Translations under genes and position numbers: made by a program
Shown here: in pieces, positions 43,114 through 51,296 of the stretch
Layout: each line of letters begins with the position of its first letter
How positions within the stretch are numbered: the first letter of the stretch is position 1
Assembly (NCBI RefSeq): GCF_005405185.1
Contig: NZ_BJDO01000014.1
Span: forward strand, 1 to 53,354
Origin: Secundilactobacillus hailunensis
GTDB taxonomy: Bacteria; Bacillota; Bacilli; Lactobacillales; Lactobacillaceae
DNA length: 53,354 nucleotides
Direction of reading: 5' to 3'
The notes under the pieces: model-generated
What the model was told of the DNA's origin: nothing
The model's input: only the letters and a program-made list of their open reading frames with translations
The model's database searches: none

Positions 43114-43785
43114 CTAGGCCGAAATATGCCAGTTTTGCTTATCCAATGCCATTTGCCAGAAGGCCAATTCGTAAGCGCTGCTGCGAACAAAAGACGTCTT
43201 CATCTTAGCTTGAATAGCCGCATCCGATTGGTTGGCCGTTTGGTTAGTCAAGGCAATCATTTGCGTCACGCTGTCAGTGTAGTCATCACTGTCATAAGTT
43301 TCAATCCAGCGTTGATATAGCGGTACTGGCGACCCTTGAGCAACCAGTTGCTGGCCAATTTGATTGTAGAGCCAGTAACATGGCAGCAGCCCAGCAATGG
43401 CCTGCTGGGGTGTTCCCCGATACAGTTCCGCATACATATGGTTCACGTAGTTATAAGCGGTAGGGGCAACCGGCGTCCGCTTGATTTCATCGGGTGTAAT
43501 CTTTAACTCCTCAAAAAAGCCTTCACGAACGGCCATTTCATCGTCCTTTAAGCCTTGAGCGCCAGCCAATAAGAACTGTTTGCCGTGGGCGTCATCGACT
43601 TGGTCGGCCACTAATTCATGTAACTTACCGAATTCACTCAGGTAGTAACGGTCCTGAATTAAATAGTAGCGAAAAACGTCTTGGGGCAACGTTCCTGACT
43701 GCAGTTCGTGAATAAAGGGATGTTCAAAGCTCTTCTGCCAGTACGGCGCAGCTGCCTGCTGGATCTGATCCGTAAATTTTGCCAA
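43114..43785 (-). CDS. tenA: TenA-type aminopyrimidine aminohydrolase (thiaminase II)
   Basis: 223 residues with the heme-oxygenase-like helical fold. TenA salvages HMP from degraded thiamine. The catalytic Cys in LLPCYWLY, the YDSDDYTDSV segment, and the Glu in AYELAFWQMA near the end match the family; the second motif normally reads YxSxEF, so DDY is a small variation. It starts with TTG immediately after TGAGGAGGAAC. A TPP riboswitch leads the transcript, which supports a thiamine role. No thi kinase genes are adjacent. Confidence 0.92.
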   Translation of the reverse strand: MAKFTDQIQQAAAPYWQKSFEHPFIHELQSGTLPQDVFRYYLIQDRYYLSEFGKLHELVADQVDDAHGKQFLLAGAQGLKDDEMAVREGFFEELKITPDEIKRTPVAPTAYNYVNHMYAELYRGTPQQAIAGLLPCYWLYNQIGQQLVAQGSPVPLYQRWIETYDSDDYTDSVTQMIALTNQTANQSDAAIQAKMKTSFVRSSAYELAFWQMALDKQNWHISA

Positions 43786-43873
43786 AATAGTTCCTCCTCA
43801 AGGCGCGCAAACTGCTGTACAGAAAAGCCGGCCAGAGAAAACCCTAGTCGGCAGTTTTATCGCAAAATACACG

Positions 43874-43955
43874 TTAACTTTCCTTCGCGAGGGTTAGCTC
43901 ACAGGTTCAAAGGGTTCGGTCCATGACCGTCTCAGCAATTTGCGCCCCTAGTTAA
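43874..43955 (-). promoter_or_regulatory. TPP riboswitch of tenA
   Basis: On the minus strand: basal stem TTAACT/AGTTAA, AGGGGCG, the conserved GCTGAGA, ACCCTTTGAACCTG and the CTCGCGAAGGAAAG segment of THI elements. A TATACT -10 precedes it at about 43964-43969. Between aptamer and gene, arms AAACTGC/GCAGTTT could form the switching stem near the ribosome binding site; whether it is transcriptional or translational is not resolved. Confidence 0.93.
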
Positions 43956-43979
43956 TATACCTTGAGTATAGCATGCTTT

Positions 43980-44400
43980 AATGCTACAAAAAGCTTAAAA
44001 TGCCTTTTTTAATGTCGGAACTCGTGGTACTATTAATTAAACTTTTCAAATATTTTTCTTAATATTCCTTTAATAATTACTGAAGTGCTGATTTTTTCAT
44101 GAAAACAGACAGGCTACCTTCCCAAAATTTAGTCTGACTTCCTAAATGTAACTTGTTTTCATAAAATACTCAGCTAATCAGTCCTTCCCAGAAATAAGTT
44201 CAGATCTTTTCGCTGAATTTATTTTGAATTGAAAACTATTTCAGATTTTCGCTTCATGCCCTGAAACTTTCATAGTCGTTAGAATTTTTAATTCGATGAA
44301 TTGGAAAGTCCTAAATTAGCGTGCTTTCTATTAATCAAAATGCTATGAAAGTTTAATGAAACAGCTGGATATGCCAACTATACCATTTATGGTTAACGAG
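43980..44400. other. Intergenic region before tkt, with inverted repeat
   Basis: AT-rich, no gene supported. It holds ATGAAAACA/TGTTTTCAT (44098-44166) and a perfect 12-base inverted repeat AAACTTTCATAG (44264-44275) / CTATGAAAGTTT (44343-44354) about 67 bases apart, just upstream of the tkt promoter. Confidence 0.45.
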
Positions 44401-44429
44401 TTGACATATCTCGCCAGTTACCTTATATT
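44401..44429 (+). promoter_or_regulatory. Promoter of tkt-tal
   Basis: TTGACA, 17 bases, TATATT. The start of transcription would be near 44436, only about 20 bases before the chosen TTG start. Confidence 0.8.
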
Positions 44430-44454
44430 TCTTAGGCATAGGAGCGTGATTAAC

Positions 44455-46467
44455 TTGCAAAATAGTAACCTAGACCAAAGATCAATCAACGCCTTGAGAT
44501 TTTTGAGTGTTGATATGATTGAAAAAGCCAATTCGGGCCATCCCGGCCTGCCACTTGGTGCCGCACCAATGGCTTACACCTTGTGGACTAAACATTTAAA
44601 CATTAACCCTACTGATCAGCAATGGGTCAACCGTGACCGCTTTATTCTGTCAGCCGGACACGGTTCCGCACTGCTTTACAGTTTATTACACCTGTCGGGC
44701 TTCAAGCTGACTATGGATGATCTCAAACACTTCCGTCAGCTTGGCAGTAAAACCCCAGGCCACCCTGAATACGGTGTCGTCGATGGTGTAGAAGCAACTA
44801 CCGGACCATTAGGCCAAGGCTTAGGCATGGCCGTGGGTATGGCAATGGCGGAAACGCACTTAGCTGCTCAATATAACCGCCCAGGCTTTGATATTATGGA
44901 CCACTACACCTACGCTTTAGCCGGTGATGGTGACCTCATGGAAGGTATTTCGCACGAAGCTGCCAGTCTAGCTGGTCATCTGAAGCTAGGTAAGCTGATC
45001 GTCTTATACGATGACAACGGCGTGTCGCTTGATGGTCCTACCAACATGGCTTTCACCGATGATACGACTAAGCGGTTTGAAGCCTACCATTGGCAAGTCT
45101 TACACGTTGCTGACGGTAACGATACTGCCGAGATCAGCGCAGCCATCGAATACGCCAAACAACATACTGATCAGCCAACTTTAATTGATATCAAAACAAT
45201 CATTGGTTTTGGGGCACCCGATGCCGGAACTAATGCCGTTCACGGTAAGCCGCTTGGCGAAGCTCACATGGCTTACGCTCGTGAAAAATTAGGCTGGGAT
45301 TACCAGCCATTTGAAATTCCATCAGACGTTCGCGAAGGCTTTGACATTAACGTTAAGCAGCGCGGTATCGCCAGCGAAGACCGCTGGAACGCGTTATTTG
45401 CTGCTTATACCGTCCAGTTTCCTGATTTAGCCGATAAATTCTTAATGGGCTTCAAACCGGTCCATGCTGAACTTGATCTGCCGGTCAGCCACGTTGGTGA
45501 ATCCGAATCTGGCCGTAATACCAGTCAACGCGTGATTGCTGCCCTCTCTGAACAATTACCAAGTTTTTGGGGTGGCAGTGCCGACTTGTTTGCCTCTAAT
45601 AAGACTAACGTGAAAACCGCTGATGCTTACGAATCCAATGATCCAATGGGTAAGAACATCTGGTTTGGGGTCCGTGAATTCGCCGAAGCCGCTGCCGTTA
45701 ATGGTATGATCCTTCACGGCGGTGTCCACGCCTTTGGCAGTACCTTCTTCGTGTTCTCTGATTACATGCGGGCCGCAATCCGGCTGGCTGCGATTCAAAA
45801 GATCCCAGCTACCTACATCTTCACCCACGACTCAGTTGCCGTTGGTGAAGATGGCCCGACCCACGAACCCGTTGAACACTTAATGAGCTTCCGAGCAATG
45901 CCCAACGTGAACGTCATTCGTCCTGCCGACATTAACGAAACCACAGCTGCCTGGAAAGCTGCCTTAGCTTCTGCTCACACCCCAACTTTATTAGTGCTGA
46001 CACGTCAAAATCTGCCCACCTTACCAGAGACCGAAAATTTAGCTGATGAAGGTGTCCAGCGTGGCGGTTACGTCTTATCACCCGCTCAAGGTGACTCACC
46101 AGAGGGTATCCTGATCGCCACTGGTTCCGAGGTTCAAGTCGCCATGGCCGCTCAAGCACAGTTACTAAAAACCGGCCATGATGTTTCGGTGGTCTCCATG
46201 CCTTCATTTGAGCTCTTTGATGCCCAATCAGACGATTACCGCGAACAGGTCTTACCAAGTCACGTCACTAACCGGGTTTCCATTGAAATGGGTGCCACTT
46301 TTGGCTGGGAGCGTTATGTCGGCCTGAAGGGTAAGAAGATCGGAATCACCAACCGCTTTGGCGAATCGGGTAATCCAGATGAGATCATTAAATTATTCGG
46401 CATCACTGCTGAAAACGTCACTGCCACTTATTTAGATGCCTTCGCTGATACATCAGTTAACGCATAA
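44455..46467 (+). CDS. tkt: Transketolase
   Basis: 670 residues from a TTG at 44455 ([10 protein letters not shown]), preceded by AGGAGCG. The promoter at 44401-44429 lies inside the longer frame to 44356, so the longer start is excluded. TPP enzyme of the pentose phosphate pathway: substrate site [21 protein letters not shown]-binding [22 protein letters not shown]...[22 protein letters not shown] for the pyrimidine site, and [13 protein letters not shown]. Length is family-normal. Operon with transaldolase, 22 bases downstream, for non-oxidative pentose phosphate flux. Confidence 0.95.
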   Translation: MQNSNLDQRSINALRFLSVDMIEKANSGHPGLPLGAAPMAYTLWTKHLNINPTDQQWVNRDRFILSAGHGSALLYSLLHLSGFKLTMDDLKHFRQLGSKTPGHPEYGVVDGVEATTGPLGQGLGMAVGMAMAETHLAAQYNRPGFDIMDHYTYALAGDGDLMEGISHEAASLAGHLKLGKLIVLYDDNGVSLDGPTNMAFTDDTTKRFEAYHWQVLHVADGNDTAEISAAIEYAKQHTDQPTLIDIKTIIGFGAPDAGTNAVHGKPLGEAHMAYAREKLGWDYQPFEIPSDVREGFDINVKQRGIASEDRWNALFAAYTVQFPDLADKFLMGFKPVHAELDLPVSHVGESESGRNTSQRVIAALSEQLPSFWGGSADLFASNKTNVKTADAYESNDPMGKNIWFGVREFAEAAAVNGMILHGGVHAFGSTFFVFSDYMRAAIRLAAIQKIPATYIFTHDSVAVGEDGPTHEPVEHLMSFRAMPNVNVIRPADINETTAAWKAALASAHTPTLLVLTRQNLPTLPETENLADEGVQRGGYVLSPAQGDSPEGILIATGSEVQVAMAAQAQLLKTGHDVSVVSMPSFELFDAQSDDYREQVLPSHVTNRVSIEMGATFGWERYVGLKGKKIGITNRFGESGNPDEIIKLFGITAENVTATYLDAFADTSVNA

Positions 46468-46489
46468 ATTCATATAGAGGTGAAATCAT

Positions 46490-47212
46490 TTGTCTACACC
46501 AACGTTTAAAACTAAAATTTATTCAGATGGCGCCGATTTGGAAGATATGAAGGCCATCAATCAAAATGCTTTTGTCACTGGGTTTACAACTAATCCTAGC
46601 CTGTTAAAGAAGGCTGGCGTCACCGACTATTTAGCATTTGCTAAAAAAGCCGTTGCGACTTTCCCCGACGAATCAATTTCGTTTGAAGTCTTCAGTAACG
46701 ATTACGACACCATGTTAAAAGAAGCCAAGTTGCTGCATGAACTTGGCCCGCACGTTTACGTGAAGGTGCCCATTCGAACCACTGCTGGCGAACCGACCAC
46801 TGATCTGATTCATGATCTGACAGCTGCCGGCGTTCAGGTCAATATCACGGCAATTGCCACTGCCGAACAGGTCAAAGAAAGTGTGGCTGCCATCGTTCCT
46901 GGCACACCAAGTATCGTTTCGATCTTCGTTGGCCGAGTTGCCGATACTGGCGTTGATCCAATGCCGTTCGTTAAGAAAAGCGTTGAACTAACTGCTGAGC
47001 GTGATGATGTTGAATTACTCTGGGCCAGCACCCGGGAAATTTACAATATTACTCAGGCTGAAGCACTGGGCGTTGATATCGTGACCGTGCCACCGACCAT
47101 TTTAGACAAGCTAGTTGCCAAGTATGGTCAAACTGGTGATGAAGTTACCATGAACACCGTCAAGGGTTTTGAAGCTGATATTAAAGCAACTGGTTTAAAG
47201 ATCTTAGACTAG
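46490..47212 (+). CDS. tal: Transaldolase (short, FSA/TalC-like type)
   Basis: 240 residues. Schiff-base lysine in VYVKVPIRTTAGE (residue about 91), TNPSLLKKAG at the start of the barrel and VSIFVGRVADTG after strand 6 mark the short class (TalC/Fsa-like) transaldolases. It transfers dihydroxyacetone between sugar phosphates together with transketolase. TTG start follows AGAGGTGAAATCAT. Fructose-6-phosphate aldolase is the alternative activity in this class. Terminator follows, so the unit is tkt-tal. Confidence 0.9.
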   Translation: MSTPTFKTKIYSDGADLEDMKAINQNAFVTGFTTNPSLLKKAGVTDYLAFAKKAVATFPDESISFEVFSNDYDTMLKEAKLLHELGPHVYVKVPIRTTAGEPTTDLIHDLTAAGVQVNITAIATAEQVKESVAAIVPGTPSIVSIFVGRVADTGVDPMPFVKKSVELTAERDDVELLWASTREIYNITQAEALGVDIVTVPPTILDKLVAKYGQTGDEVTMNTVKGFEADIKATGLKILD

Positions 47213-47233
47213 TTATGATTAACCATTAAAAAT

Positions 47234-47285
47234 AAGCAGTTCACCGATTGGTCAAATACTGACTGATCAGCGAGCTGCTTTTTTT
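47234..47285 (+). terminator. Terminator of tkt-tal
   Basis: AAGCAG...GCTGCTT stem with internal GATTGGTC/GACTGATC pairing and TTTTTTT. Confidence 0.8.
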
Positions 47286-47371
47286 AACTTGAAAGTCCTG
47301 GCATTACGCTGTTAAATTGAAGGTAGCTTTAATTACCCTACATCCGATTACAGGCACTCACAGGAGGAAAA

Positions 47372-48520
47372 ATGAAATTCGTAATTGCCCCGGATTCTTT
47401 TAAGGGCGGCATGACCGCCAAAGAAGCGGCTGATGCCATTCAACATGGCTTAAAGAAGATCTTCCCAGCAGCTGAATTTGAAAAGATTCCCATGGCAGAT
47501 GGCGGCGAAGGTACCGTTCAATCGCTGGTTGACGCAACTGATGGGCATTTCATTCAAAAACAAGTCACCGGCCCCCTTAGCACACCAGTTCAAGCTGAGT
47601 ATGGTATCCTAGGTGACCAAGAAACCGCCGTCATTGAAATGGCTTCGGCGAGCGGTATTCAGTTTGTGACTGACCAGACACATAATCCGTTGATAACCAC
47701 CACTTACGGGACTGGTGAGTTGATGCTGGATGCAATGTCGCAGGGCGTCCACCAAATTATTCTCGGGATTGGTGGCAGTGCCACTAACGATGGCGGTGCT
47801 GGCATGGCTCAGGCCTTAGGGGTCCAATTATTAGATCAAAATCAGCATGAATTAAGCTTTGGCGGTGGCCGACTTGGCCGCTTAGCCCGAATTGAAACCG
47901 CCCACCTGAATCCGTTAGTCGCTCAAACTAAAATTATAATTGCTTCAGACGTCACTAATCCACTGGTGGGACCAAATGGCGCATCCGCCGTTTTCGGTCC
48001 CCAAAAGGGTGCTACGCCTGACATGGTCGCAAAATTAGATGCTAACCTGCAGCACTACGCTGCGATTATTAAACGTGACCTACATATCGACTTAGCTAAT
48101 CGACCGGGTGCTGGTGCCGCTGGCGGACTGGGTGCCGGCTTGCTAGCGTTTACGAACGCTGATATGCAAAAAGGCATCGCTATCGTAATCAAATATGCAC
48201 ACTTAAAGCAACGCGCTTTAGGAGCCGACTTTGTGTTTACGGGTGAAGGCGGCATTGATTTTCAAACTAAATTCGGGAAAACCCCTTATGGTGTCGCTCA
48301 AGCAACCAAGTCTGTTGCACCCAACGCGCCAGTCATCGTTTTAGCCGGTAACGTCGGCGATGGTATCGATAGTTTGTACGATAAAACAGCGATTGACGCT
48401 ATCTTCCCAATCGTTCCTGGTGTGACAACACTAAAAAAAGCTCTTGCTGAGGGACCTAAGAATTTATCTCAACTGGCAGAAAATGTCGGCCGGCTGATCA
48501 GCAGTATTATCAATCAATAG
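47372..48520 (+). CDS. glxK: Glycerate kinase (GlxK/GarK family)
   Basis: 382 residues. The family starts with IAPDSFKGGMTAKEAA and MADGGEGT, and carries the GIGGSATNDGGAGMAQALG signature, both present here. It phosphorylates D-glycerate with ATP, to 2- or 3-phosphoglycerate. ATG follows CAGGAGG. It stands alone after the tkt-tal terminator; a glycerate transporter or dehydrogenase is not next to it, so its source of glycerate is unclear. Confidence 0.92.
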   Translation: MKFVIAPDSFKGGMTAKEAADAIQHGLKKIFPAAEFEKIPMADGGEGTVQSLVDATDGHFIQKQVTGPLSTPVQAEYGILGDQETAVIEMASASGIQFVTDQTHNPLITTTYGTGELMLDAMSQGVHQIILGIGGSATNDGGAGMAQALGVQLLDQNQHELSFGGGRLGRLARIETAHLNPLVAQTKIIIASDVTNPLVGPNGASAVFGPQKGATPDMVAKLDANLQHYAAIIKRDLHIDLANRPGAGAAGGLGAGLLAFTNADMQKGIAIVIKYAHLKQRALGADFVFTGEGGIDFQTKFGKTPYGVAQATKSVAPNAPVIVLAGNVGDGIDSLYDKTAIDAIFPIVPGVTTLKKALAEGPKNLSQLAENVGRLISSIINQ

Positions 48521-48940
48521 CTTTATTTACCTGATGATAAGAGTTTTCTTTTCTACCTAGTAATTATTTTAAACTAGTGGTTTCCTGCTGTCACATTGTG
48601 GTACTCTATATTAGTAGTCTTTTGATAAGAGATGAGCATACTTTACTTAAAGTGACTTTAACCGGCTACACCTAATTCAAACCTAATCAAAAATCCAAAA
48701 TAATAATCTGCTATCTAGCTAGTTAAAGCGAACCGTTTGCCAGTAAGTGAAACCGCTTAAATTAGTCTGCGGACAAAACGGGTAAAACCGTCATTATCAT
48801 TGGCGTTTTTAAGTATGATCAAAACGGGTTGGTCCAGTTAAGTCCTGAGAGCTATAAATAAACGTTAACTTATGCTGTGCACCATTTTTCTGGTATCACT
48901 AACCAGTATGGCACGAGCTGATAAGCATGGAGGCATTCCT
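48521..48940 (+). other. Leader region of the Ni/Co transporter
   Basis: No gene is seen. Two partial direct repeats CAAAACGGGT (48774, 48818) and a hairpin AACGCC.../...GGCGTT-like near 48780-48812 suggest a structured leader, and CAATGATAATGAC on the minus strand near 48795 is half of a Fur/Zur-type site. I could not match it to the NiCo or cobalamin riboswitch consensus. Confidence 0.35.
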
Positions 48941-50080
48941 TTGGAGTCTAAAGTTCAACATTATCCATTAAAACCGGATCTGTTCAAATTCGGCAGTTAC
49001 GTCTTGTTTCTATTCGTCGTCGGTTGGGGACTGGTATTTGCTTACCTTAACCGCTACCCATCATTGTTAGCAATGGCCTTTTTATCATTTACATTTGGGC
49101 TGCAGCACGCCTTTGACGTGGATCATATTACGGCTATCGATAACATGACCCGAAAGTTAGTCAACGATGGAAAAAACACGCATGGCGTCGGTTTCTTCTT
49201 CTCGCTTGGCCACTCCTTAGTGGTCATTGTCATGGCGCTACTGACCATTTTTTTCGTTGAATGGTCCAAAAATCAGTTGCCAAAGATTCAGGACGTTGGC
49301 GGTGTGCTGGGTACCCTGTTCGCCGGATTCATGCTATTGTTACTAGGTACGATTAATCTTGTCATCCTGGCAGGTATCTGGAAGTCCTTTAAATCTATTA
49401 GTAAGGGTGATTTTTCATCCGCTAAGGCGTCAACTGATACCCGGATATTCCGGATCTTTAAACGGGCACTCAACGTTATTAACCATAACTGGCAGGTGGT
49501 CTGCGTCGGTATCTTATTTGGACTGGGGTTTGATACGGCCACCCAAATTGCCGTATTAGCCACATCCGCCGTTGCCACTAGTAAGGGAATTCCGTGGTTC
49601 GCGGTCTTTTCATTCCCGATTTTATTTACTTCTGGCATGTGCTTTATGGATTCCTGTGACGGGCTGTTCATGAGTACCGCCTACAGTTGGGTCTTCTCAT
49701 CACCATTTCGAAAAGTCTACTATAATCTGGCTTTGACTGGATTATCAGTAACCGCAGCTTTCTTTGTGGGCATCGTGGACGTTCTCCAAGCCATTGGCGG
49801 CTTTTTAAAGTGGCACAATCCAGTGATCAAATTTGCGCAAGCTCTGAATTTTAATATTTTGGGAATCTGCTTAGTGATTCTCTTCATTATTACCTGGTCT
49901 GCCGCCCTCATCTTTTGGCGCGTCTTCAACCTTAAAGCCAAGGATGAAAAAGTTGTCGCAGCTGAGAAAAAGCAGGAAGACGCCTTTCAACAGGCTAATC
50001 TGTCAGAGAGTAATATTGAATCAGTTCACGCCAAGAATCTGACTGCTAAACAGCGTCATGAACAACACAGTATGAATTAA
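48941..50080 (+). CDS. NiCoT-family nickel/cobalt transporter
   Basis: 379 residues from a TTG that follows ATGGAGGCATTCC; a longer frame to 48872 lacks such a site. Eight membrane helices expected, with the signature HAFDVDHITAIDN (HX4DH) in helix 2 and the FSLGHSLVV and FGLGFDTATQ motifs of HoxN/NixA proteins. It imports Ni2+ and/or Co2+ with high affinity. The C-terminal tail is long and charged (about residues 345-379). No urease or cobalamin gene is near. Confidence 0.9.
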   Translation: MESKVQHYPLKPDLFKFGSYVLFLFVVGWGLVFAYLNRYPSLLAMAFLSFTFGLQHAFDVDHITAIDNMTRKLVNDGKNTHGVGFFFSLGHSLVVIVMALLTIFFVEWSKNQLPKIQDVGGVLGTLFAGFMLLLLGTINLVILAGIWKSFKSISKGDFSSAKASTDTRIFRIFKRALNVINHNWQVVCVGILFGLGFDTATQIAVLATSAVATSKGIPWFAVFSFPILFTSGMCFMDSCDGLFMSTAYSWVFSSPFRKVYYNLALTGLSVTAAFFVGIVDVLQAIGGFLKWHNPVIKFAQALNFNILGICLVILFIITWSAALIFWRVFNLKAKDEKVVAAEKKQEDAFQQANLSESNIESVHAKNLTAKQRHEQHSMN

Positions 50081-50196
50081 AAATAAGGTAATTATTGGCA
50101 AGAATAAACAATTGATATCACACTGCTAATCTTCTGAACTAATTTGAGAGTTAATGGTGCTTAAACTTAATGCGTTAATTATTGATATTATCAGTG

Positions 50197-50250
50197 GTTC
50201 AACGGGATACTTATCGGTTAGTAGAATAAGTGCCCTGTTGAACTTTTTTT
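50197..50250 (+). terminator. Terminator of the nickel/cobalt transporter gene
   Basis: GGTTCAACGGG...CCCTGTTGAAC stem with a central ATACTTAT/ATAAGT pairing, followed by TTTTTTT. Confidence 0.85.
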
Positions 50251-50254
50251 AGCT

Positions 50255-50299
50255 TTGAATTAACTGGTAATAAGTATATAATGGTAATCATTATCATTT
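50255..50299 (+). promoter_or_regulatory. Promoter and Fur/Zur-type operator of the zinc-type binding protein
   Basis: TTGAAT (50255-50260), 16 bases, TATAAT (50277-50282). Directly overlapping is TGGTAATCATTATCA (50282-50296), which matches the 7-1-7 Fur-family symmetry TGATAATnATTATCA with one mismatch. Zur is the likeliest regulator given the gene. Confidence 0.65.
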
Positions 50300-50321
50300 A
50301 ACTTAGGAGGAAGCCTGATAC

Positions 50322-51227
50322 ATGTTAAAGCGTTATATTCGTCCACTTAGCACTTTACTCACACTCGTTTTTGTTGCAGTTTTACTCGTAGGCTGCACGT
50401 CAAAAACTACCGCGACCCACCATTCGCATCAAATCAACGTGGTGGCCTCGCTAGACTTCTACGGCGAGACCGCCAAAGCCGTTCTGGGTGATAAGGGAAG
50501 GGTCACTTCGATCATTGATAAGCCCAGTATGGAACCCCATGAATACGAACCCACGACCAAGACGGCCAAGCAGGTCAGTGATGCTGACGTGATCGTTTAT
50601 AACGGCCTCGGCTATGATACCTGGATGAACCGCCTATCCGCTGATAATACGGGCACGACTAAGGTTAACGTTGCTCAAGGCATTATGAACCGGCACAATG
50701 GTGATAACGAACATATCTGGTACGACATGAAAACGATGCCGAAATTAGCCAATGAACTCGCTAGCCAATTTACTAAACGTCAGCCGCAAAACAAGGCTTA
50801 CTTTAAACGTAATGCCCAGAAATATATTCGCTCACTAACCCCCCTAGACCAGAAAATAACGCAGCTCAGTCGTCATAGTCACCACGCGCGGGTCAACGTT
50901 TCCGAACCCGTTTTCGACTATTCCTTAGCTGAAATGGGCTATCGGCAAAACAATAACCATTACGCGCAGGCCGTCCAAAATGATACCGACCCCTCCCCTG
51001 CAGATATCAAACAGATGCAGGCCGATATCCGCCAGCATAAGATTGCCTTCTTCGTTGTGAACACGCAAGAAATTAGTAAAATGACCACCAATCTACTCTC
51101 ACTGGCAAAGCAAAGCGGTGTACCAATCGTGCGGGTAACCGAATCACAGCCAGCGCACACCAGCTACAAGGCCTGGATGATGCGTCAATTTGATGAAGTC
51201 CAACGGGTGCAAAACGAAACACGCTAA
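50322..51227 (+). CDS. Metal (zinc-type) ABC transporter substrate-binding lipoprotein
   Basis: 301 residues of the cluster A-I family (ZnuA/AdcA/TroA/MntC). Signal peptide with lipobox LVGC, a short His-rich motif after it (HHSHQ), and metal ligands expected from MEPHEYEP, a second His in NEHIWYD, and the ASP-type residue in the C-terminal part. The His-rich tract and the Zur-like operator suggest zinc. The permease and ATPase genes are not adjacent, so it is an orphan binding protein here. ATG follows TAGGAGGAAGCC. Confidence 0.88.
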   Translation: MLKRYIRPLSTLLTLVFVAVLLVGCTSKTTATHHSHQINVVASLDFYGETAKAVLGDKGRVTSIIDKPSMEPHEYEPTTKTAKQVSDADVIVYNGLGYDTWMNRLSADNTGTTKVNVAQGIMNRHNGDNEHIWYDMKTMPKLANELASQFTKRQPQNKAYFKRNAQKYIRSLTPLDQKITQLSRHSHHARVNVSEPVFDYSLAEMGYRQNNNHYAQAVQNDTDPSPADIKQMQADIRQHKIAFFVVNTQEISKMTTNLLSLAKQSGVPIVRVTESQPAHTSYKAWMMRQFDEVQRVQNETR

Positions 51228-51243
51228 ATTTAAAATACATCAT

Positions 51244-51282
51244 AAAAAGTGGGTCGATAATAATTTTATCAACCCACTTTTT
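51244..51282. terminator. Bidirectional terminator between the metal-binding protein and ptsI
   Basis: AAAAAGTGGGT...GATAA/TTATC...ACCCACTTTTT, a perfect convergent terminator. Confidence 0.9.
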
Positions 51283-51296
51283 GTGGTGTATATTAA

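Noticed and set aside
44356-44454. Longer N terminus for transketolase
   Set aside because: The consensus promoter TTGACA-17-TATATT lies within it, and the extra residues do not fit the family.
48521-48940. Cobalamin or NiCo riboswitch upstream of the transporter
   Set aside because: Neither the B12 box nor the repeated NiCo core could be found by eye, so I describe it only as an unknown leader.
50158-50250. A 32-codon frame before the zinc-type binding protein
   Set aside because: It runs through a strong terminator and has no ribosome binding site.
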